This document shows, piece after piece, positions 4,438 to 8,263 of a stretch of DNA of 8,263 nucleotides. The position numbers were made by a program, and so were the translations under genes. The stretch spans positions 1 to 8,263 of the forward strand of contig JAJPZE010000013.1 of assembly GCA_021204565.1 (NCBI GenBank), given 5' to 3'. This DNA comes from Prevotella sp. Lineage in GTDB: Bacteria > Bacteroidota > Bacteroidia > Bacteroidales > Bacteroidaceae. Below the pieces are notes generated by a model. It saw only the letters and a program-made list of their open reading frames with translations, had not been told where the DNA came from and did no database searches. Positions within the stretch are counted from its first letter, which is position 1. Each line of letters starts with the position of its first letter.

Positions 4438-4822
4438 CGGGGCAAAAGGAAAATTAACATATATGACGTAATCGTGTAATAGGCTTAATTGGTTTTTAGC
4501 ACAAGGACTTTTCTGCGCCGGTGAGGCGCGGCAAGCCCCGCACCGAAAGCGTTCGGTGCGTACTCTTTTAGAAGTTGAATCACATTGTTTAGCTAGTTTT
4601 TTATACAAAGTTGAGCTATACGTGCGGCTCGCTAATGCCTGATAGGTATTCGATACTATCCTTTTCAGCATAATCGGTTTAGCGATTCTCGCGTTTGAAA
4701 CTCATTTGTTATTAGGTGGAGTCCGTTGGGAAACGCGCTTCATCACACGGGCGGAAAGGCATTTTGCATATTTCCAGTTTTAAGACACTTTTTTTCGGGG
4801 GTTCGATTCCCCCGCCGCCCAC
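4438..4822. other. 385-bp non-coding stretch with several stem-loops
   Basis: No ORF of useful length or start context is seen. The stretch holds GCGCC/GGCGC (4515-4519, 4525-4529), a 9-bp hairpin (4539-4560), TAGCT/AGCTA (4590-4616 region), the near-palindrome GATAGGTAT/ATACTATC (4651-4670 region), and a tRNA-like 3' end (4749-4823). No match to TAnnTTTG is evident on the plus strand. It may end the ssb transcript and encode a structured RNA, or be a remnant of lost phage tRNA genes. Confidence 0.5.
4539..4567 (+). terminator. Terminator-like hairpin downstream of ssb
   Basis: CGCACCGAA and TTCGGTGCG (4539-4547 and 4552-4560) form a perfect 9-bp stem with a 4-base loop, followed by TACTCTTTTA. 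The T-run is interrupted, so termination may be partial. A smaller hairpin stands just before it. It would separate ssb from the nuclease/loader/helicase genes. Confidence 0.45.
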
Positions 4823-4823
4823 A
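4749..4823 (+). tRNA. tRNA-like 3' end, probably degenerate or cryptic
   Basis: The 3' part is a textbook T-arm: GGGGG, loop TTCGATT, CCCCC (4797-4813), followed by acceptor strand GCCGCCC (4814-4820) and ACA. GGGCGGA at 4749-4755 pairs with six of the seven acceptor bases and gives 73 bases to the discriminator, a normal tRNA length. The D-arm and anticodon arm do not fold: 4756-4796 gives only a GGAAA/TTTCC hairpin and an unpaired T-rich stretch. It is therefore either a decayed tRNA, a tRNA 3' end acquired by recombination, or a tRNA-like RNA element. The final ACA overlaps the ATG of the next gene. Confidence 0.35.
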
Positions 4824-5248
4824 TGGGGAAAGGAAGACTCTCGGCGGAGCAGTTTCGCATGAAGTACGGAGACCCGAGTCGCGAACGGGACTGCGCGTAC
4901 AACATGGGGCGGAAACGGTCGGGAGGGCGGAATAAATATCACGCTTGCAAAACGGCGGACGGGTACGACTCCCGCAGGGAAGGGAGAAGAGGACGGACGT
5001 TGGAGCTGATGGAAAGAGCGGGCGAGATATTTGACTTACGGCGACAGGTGCGCTACGAGTTAGTGCCGACCTTAAAGGACGGCGACGGACGGACGGTGCG
5101 CGGTGTCAGTTACATAGCCGACTTTGTTTACAAGGACAAGGACGGAAACGTGATTGTAGAGGATGTAAAAGGGGTCAAAACACCACTTTATATCGTCAAG
5201 AGGAAGCTTATGCTTTATCGATACGGTATCACGATACGGGAGACATAA
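4823..5248 (+). CDS. DUF1064 family PD-(D/E)XK nuclease
   Basis: This 141-aa protein matches the DUF1064 phage family: NKYHACKTADGYDSRREGRR near the N terminus (37-56), helix ELMERAGEIFDLRRQVRYEL, then YIADF (Asp100) and VEDVKG (Glu113, Asp114, Lys116), which give the D...(D/E)xK metal site of the restriction-endonuclease fold. Members sit in phage replication/recombination modules and are thought to act on branched DNA, similar to Holliday-junction resolvases. The start at 4823 overlaps the tRNA-like 3' end. A second in-frame ATG (MKYGDPSRER, 4859) is an alternative that would separate the two, and family members often start near the NKYH motif, so the true start is uncertain. Confidence 0.8.
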   Translation: MGKGRLSAEQFRMKYGDPSRERDCAYNMGRKRSGGRNKYHACKTADGYDSRREGRRGRTLELMERAGEIFDLRRQVRYELVPTLKDGDGRTVRGVSYIADFVYKDKDGNVIVEDVKGVKTPLYIVKRKLMLYRYGITIRET

Positions 5249-5269
5249 ACAGGTTAAGAACAGGTTAAA
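5248..5269 (+). repeat. 11-bp tandem repeat before the loader gene
   Basis: AACAGGTTAAG and AACAGGTTAAA follow directly on each other, then CAGGG and an A-run lead to the ATG at 5282. They span the gap between nuclease and loader genes. They may provide the ribosome binding region or a protein site; slippage could change the spacing. Confidence 0.6.
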
Positions 5270-5281
5270 CAGGGAAAAAAA

Positions 5282-6208
5282 ATGAACAACGAAGAGACAT
5301 TTGTATTCAACACGCGGTGGGTGCGTATCCTCGACCGCATCACGCCGGATATTAAGCACGAAGTGATAGATGCGACAATCGCATACTGGGACACGGGGGT
5401 TGTCCCCGACCTTAAACCGCTGGCTAATCTGGCGTTCCTTTTCATTAAGGACGACCTCGACCGCCAACGCGCGGCACGCGCCGGAAAGGTTGCGCCAACG
5501 GAAAAAGAGGGCAACAAAATTTCTTGCGCGGAGTTAAACATCGCTAACGGCGAGGGCGATTCGCCGGTGAAAACGGGTGAAAATCACCCCGAATGTAGTG
5601 AAAATCAGGGTGCGCCTGTGGAATTATCTTTCTTAGAAAAAGGGAAAGGCAAAGAAAACGAAAAAGAAAAAGAAAATTCCCCCCACACCCCCTATAAAGA
5701 AAAAGATAAAGAAAAAGAAAACCAAAGGGAAAAAGAGCGCGTATTAAATAACGCATGCGCGCGTGAGAAGATTTTCACTCCACCGGCGATTGAGGATGTT
5801 GCGGCATACGTCAAGGAGAAAGGATACACGTTTGACCCGGCGTTATTTATGGCGCACTACGAGTCGAACAATTGGATGGTAGGACGCGCGAAGATGAAGA
5901 GTTGGAAAGCAGCTTGTGTTACTTGGCAAAAGATGCAACCCCAATACGCATCTCCCGGCGCACAAGCCAACACTCCGGCGACCGACACCGACGCGCCCGG
6001 CGTGGCGCGCCCCGACGGACAGGGCGGATATTATTACATCACGGCGCAGGGCAACCGGGCAAAGGTGTTGCTCGGGTATGAGGAGCGCATTGTGAACGGA
6101 CGGCGCACCTACGGGGACGGCAGTCGCACCGTGCCACTGTCCGCACACCCGCGACCCAACGAGATGTGGAATTGGAGCAACACGGAGAACGATTGGGCGC
6201 CATTTTAA
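5282..6208 (+). CDS. DUF6291/DnaD-like phage replication protein, probable helicase loader
   Basis: The 308-aa protein has an N-terminal domain (about 5-66) of DUF6291 pattern (ILDRITPDIKHEVIDATIAY, then LKPLANLAFLFIKDDLDRQR). A hydrophilic linker (67-160) follows, with a Lys/Glu run (KGKENEKEKEN, KEKDKEKENQREKE). A C-terminal helical region (166-218: TPPAIEDVAAYVKEKGYTFD, then FMAHYESNNWMVGRAKMKSW, KAACVTWQ) is the motif shared by DnaD-like helicase loaders of phages and plasmids. The last 70 residues form a Gly/Arg/Trp-rich module (GRRTYGDGSRTVP..., PRPNEMWNWS) ending in DWAPF. The gene lies directly before the primase-helicase, the usual neighbour of a loader. Iteron-like repeats inside the linker-coding DNA suggest an origin within the gene. 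The loader role is inferred from family and context. Confidence 0.75.
   Translation: MNNEETFVFNTRWVRILDRITPDIKHEVIDATIAYWDTGVVPDLKPLANLAFLFIKDDLDRQRAARAGKVAPTEKEGNKISCAELNIANGEGDSPVKTGENHPECSENQGAPVELSFLEKGKGKENEKEKENSPHTPYKEKDKEKENQREKERVLNNACAREKIFTPPAIEDVAAYVKEKGYTFDPALFMAHYESNNWMVGRAKMKSWKAACVTWQKMQPQYASPGAQANTPATDTDAPGVARPDGQGGYYYITAQGNRAKVLLGYEERIVNGRRTYGDGSRTVPLSAHPRPNEMWNWSNTENDWAPF
5566..5612 (+). repeat. Iteron-like GGTGAAAA repeats with hairpin
   Basis: GGTGAAAAC (5566), GGTGAAAATCA (5576) and AGTGAAAATCA (5597) begin 10 and 21 bases apart, that is, on the same face of the helix. The middle copy is part of a perfect hairpin GGGTGA/TCACCC (5575-5580, 5584-5589, 3-base loop), and CACCC (5585-5589) is also complementary to GGGTG at 5608-5612. 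They lie within the loader gene, next to a purine-rich tract, as expected of a replication origin embedded in an initiator gene. Confidence 0.45.
5635..5738 (+). repeat. Purine-rich GAAAAA repeat tract
   Basis: Two blocks of A-rich purine sequence flank a C-run (CCCCCCACACCCCC). The first includes four imperfect hexamers GAAAAC, GAAAAA, GAAAAA, GAAAAT (5654-5677). It encodes the Lys/Glu linker of the loader. The composition is a candidate unwinding or triplex-prone element, or may simply reflect Lys-Glu coding. Confidence 0.6.
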
Positions 6209-6226
6209 CTTTAACGCGCAGGTACA

Positions 6227-8116
6227 ATGTACACGAGAGCCGATTTTCTTGCCTTCGGCATCGATATTCCCTACGGGCGAATATCGGGCAAGGTGAAGAT
6301 GGCGTGTCCCTTTTGCAAGGACAAGCGGTCGCACCCGAAAGACAAGAGTCTGTCGGTTGACCTCGACAAAGGCGTATGGAACTGCCATTACTGCAAAACA
6401 AGCGGGAGCGTGAAACAGAAGAGACATAACGGCAGGGACGAGGATTACCGCTGGCGGAGTATGCTCCCGGCACGGAACAAACAGCCGAAGAAAGACTACG
6501 CAAAGCCGAAGCCCGCACCGCAGTCGGCGTTAGAGGAGCGGGCATTGAAGTGGTTCGCCTCGCGCGGCATATCGGAACAGACGGTGGCGGCGTTGAAGAT
6601 AACAGAGGGCGAGGAGTATATGCCTCAGGCGGGACGGAAGATGAACACCGTGCAGTTTAACTATTACCATAACGGCGAGTTGAAGAACGTCAAGTACCGC
6701 ACGGGCAACAAGTACTTTAAGATGATTTCCGGCGCGGAACTTTTGCCGTATAACATCGACGCCATAAAGGACACGCCGGAGTGTATTATCACCGAAGGCG
6801 AGATGGACGCGCTGAGCTTTTACGAATGCGGACGGCACGACGTTGTTTCCGTTCCTAACGGAGCGGGCAACAATTCGGAGTACTTGGATGATTACATCGA
6901 GGAATACTTTGACAATAAGGAAACGATATACATTGCATCGGACACCGACACGAAAGGCGTGGAGTTGCGCGACGAGCTGTTACGCCGTTTCGGTGCAGAC
7001 CGTTGCCGGGTGGTTACTTACGGCGAGGGGTGCAAGGACGCGAACGAGCATTTGCAGAAGTACGGGCGGGAGAGCTTGTTGAAGTGCTTGGAGGACGCGC
7101 CGGAGACGCGTGTAGAGGGCGTATTCGCGTTGGATGATGTCAAGGCGGAGGTGGTTTCTCTTTTCGAACACGGGTTGCAGCGGGGTAAGACGGTGTTGTA
7201 TAAAGAGTTTGACGAGTTATGTACTTTCGAGACAAAACGGTTGTGTGTGGTAACGGGCATACCGGGCAGCGGCAAGAGCGAATTTATCGACCAAATTTGC
7301 GAGCGGCTGAATATCCTTTACTCTTGGCGCGTGGCGTACTTCTCACCGGAGAACGCCCCGATAGCGTATCATATTTCAAAGATTATAGAGAAACTAACGG
7401 GGAAACGATTCCGTGCCGGTTGCATAGCGGAAGACGAGTTCGAGCGTGCAATGGAACACGTCAACAGCGATTTCTTCTTTATTGCCCCGAAGGACGATTT
7501 CCGGTTAGACACGATACTTGGTTGCGGTTGGTACTTGGTGCGGCGTTTCGGCATAAAGGTGTTGGTTATCGACCCGTACAACTACATCGAGGACGAGAGC
7601 AACGGAGAGAACGAGACGCGGTACATCAGCGGGCAGTTGTCGCAGATTATGGAGTTTGCCCGCAAGAGCGACGTGTTGGTAATTCTTATGGCGCACCCGA
7701 CGAAGATGCCGCGAGACAGAAACGGCGCCGTGCGCATACCGACGTTATACGACATTGCCGGCTCGGCGCACTTCGCGAACAAGGCGGACTACGGCATTGC
7801 AATACAACGCGACAGCGACGGCACGGTGCAGGTGAGCGTGCAAAAGGTGCGCTTCAAGCATTTAGGGCATCCCGGCACGGCGCATTTCTGGTACAACAGG
7901 GACAACGGACGCTACGAACAAATTATACCTGACGTCCCGCCGGCTTATGCCGACTTCAACGAGTTAGAGAACACCAAACGGTTGTATCAAGAGTATTACG
8001 GGAGCGGGACGAACAATACCGGCGGCGGATATATTCAAACCGACATATACGAAGAAGAAGAGAACGCTTTTGACGAACAAGGCGGCGTGTTGCCCGACGA
8101 GGATGTGCCGTTCTGA
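6227..8116 (+). CDS. Phage primase-helicase, T7 gp4 / Twinkle type
   Basis: The 629-aa protein combines three domains. The N-terminal zinc-binding primase domain has CPFC (27-30) and CHYC (53-56). The TOPRIM domain follows, with TEGEMDAL (Glu190) and SDTDTKG (Asp239, Asp241), the metal-binding acidic residues for primer synthesis. The C-terminal RecA-like helicase domain has Walker A GIPGSGKSE (344-352), Walker B VLVIDP (445-450) and MAHPTK (488-493) at the expected sensor position. It should synthesise RNA primers and unwind the phage fork as a ring. Motifs are complete and length is close to T7 gp4 (566 aa) and Twinkle. The C terminus is acidic (DIYEEEENAFDEQ) and ends DEDVPF, resembling the tip of SSB. 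Translation starts at the ATG 18 bases after the loader's stop. Confidence 0.92.
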   Translation: MYTRADFLAFGIDIPYGRISGKVKMACPFCKDKRSHPKDKSLSVDLDKGVWNCHYCKTSGSVKQKRHNGRDEDYRWRSMLPARNKQPKKDYAKPKPAPQSALEERALKWFASRGISEQTVAALKITEGEEYMPQAGRKMNTVQFNYYHNGELKNVKYRTGNKYFKMISGAELLPYNIDAIKDTPECIITEGEMDALSFYECGRHDVVSVPNGAGNNSEYLDDYIEEYFDNKETIYIASDTDTKGVELRDELLRRFGADRCRVVTYGEGCKDANEHLQKYGRESLLKCLEDAPETRVEGVFALDDVKAEVVSLFEHGLQRGKTVLYKEFDELCTFETKRLCVVTGIPGSGKSEFIDQICERLNILYSWRVAYFSPENAPIAYHISKIIEKLTGKRFRAGCIAEDEFERAMEHVNSDFFFIAPKDDFRLDTILGCGWYLVRRFGIKVLVIDPYNYIEDESNGENETRYISGQLSQIMEFARKSDVLVILMAHPTKMPRDRNGAVRIPTLYDIAGSAHFANKADYGIAIQRDSDGTVQVSVQKVRFKHLGHPGTAHFWYNRDNGRYEQIIPDVPPAYADFNELENTKRLYQEYYGSGTNNTGGGYIQTDIYEEEENAFDEQGGVLPDEDVPF

Positions 8117-8148
8117 AACAAACTACTAATATTTAACATTAACAGATT
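8117..8148 (+). other. Short A/T-rich intergenic leader
   Basis: The 32 bases between the primase-helicase stop and the next ATG are A/T-rich (AATATTTAACATTAACAG), the usual Bacteroidales translation-initiation leader. No terminator is seen, so the next gene is probably co-transcribed. Confidence 0.5.
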
Positions 8149-8263
8149 ATGAACGAGAATTTGGATTTAGCGGAGTTGCTAAAAGATTGTCCGGAAGGGA
8201 CGGAGCTGTACAGCCCGATATACGGGACGGTGAAGTTTGACGGTATACGGCACTGGGGAGATG
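8149..8263 (+). CDS. Small phage protein, 5' part only
   Basis: The reading frame (MNENLDLAELLKDCPEGTEL, then YSPIYGTVKFDGI) runs off the window end after 38 codons. The pattern LxxLLKDCPxGTxLYSPIYGxVxF is familiar from small proteins of unknown function in Bacteroidales phages and prophages, which are about 120-200 aa. That resemblance is from memory. The rest of the gene lies outside the window, so no function is proposed. Same strand and 32-base gap place it in the replication operon. Confidence 0.7.
   Translation, partial: MNENLDLAELLKDCPEGTELYSPIYGTVKFDGIRHWGD

Noticed and set aside
4038..4460. Cys/Gly-rich minus-strand ORF opposite ssb
   Set aside because: It is the antisense of the Gln-rich linker (CAA/CAG repeats read as Cys, Cys and Val codons).
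7219..7932. 237-aa plus-strand ORF within the primase-helicase
   Set aside because: Shadow frame; the main frame has intact Walker A, Walker B and TOPRIM motifs across the same DNA.
1..8263. CRISPR array, reverse transcriptase or diversity-generating repeats, insertion sequence
   Set aside because: No regularly spaced repeats, no template/variable repeat pair, no transposase or RT motifs seen on either strand.

Overview
The window looks like one end of a temperate phage or prophage of a Bacteroidales host (Bacteroides, Parabacteroides or a relative). Three things support this. The promoter-like sites fit the Bacteroidetes sigma-factor consensus (-7 box TAnnTTTG, sometimes with a -33 TTG) rather than the E. 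coli consensus. Start codons sit behind A-rich leaders as often as behind Shine-Dalgarno sequences. The gene content (CI-like repressor, small membrane protein, MerR/excisionase-like HTH, SSB, DUF1064 nuclease, DUF6291-like helicase loader, primase-helicase) is a familiar Bacteroidales phage replication module.

Layout. Bases 1-54 are the 3' half of a tRNA-Ser(GGA) gene on the minus strand, broken at the anticodon loop. This is the expected attachment-site core, with the element lying to the right. Bases 55-197 hold two hairpins and no gene. A leftward block (1289 to 198) encodes two microproteins, a DUF5678-like protein and a retropepsin-like aspartic protease with a C-terminal SEC-C zinc motif. 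It has its own promoter just downstream of the repressor gene. The leftward repressor gene (1821 to 1372) follows, and 1822-2030 is the regulatory switch. That switch holds a rightward promoter with a palindromic operator inside it, and a facing leftward promoter preceded by a perfect 11-bp tandem repeat. The same repeat core sits at the accessory-operon promoter, which suggests that the repressor and the accessory operon are controlled together.

Rightward genes then run to the end of the window: an unknown gene (2031) overlapped by an antisense small gene (2452 to 2261), an unknown gene ending in a GATAAC repeat, a 25-aa ORF, a two-helix membrane protein, an HTH protein and an SSB. After a 385-bp structured non-coding stretch containing a terminator-like hairpin and a tRNA-like 3' end come a DUF1064 nuclease, a helicase-loader-like protein whose gene carries iteron-like repeats followed by a purine-rich tract, a T7 gp4-like primase-helicase, and the start of another small phage gene.

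How it may work together. The repressor would shut off the rightward promoter. When released, that promoter drives the early and replication genes: the loader could bring the primase-helicase to an origin inside its own gene, with SSB coating the single strand and the nuclease processing recombination intermediates. SSB and primase-helicase share an acidic ..PF C-terminal tip, and the loader ends similarly, so they may share a binding partner. The protease operon lies outside this programme, between attachment site and repressor, where phages often keep genes expressed during lysogeny. It is the strongest candidate here for an undescribed function. All identifications are by eye; no searches were run.
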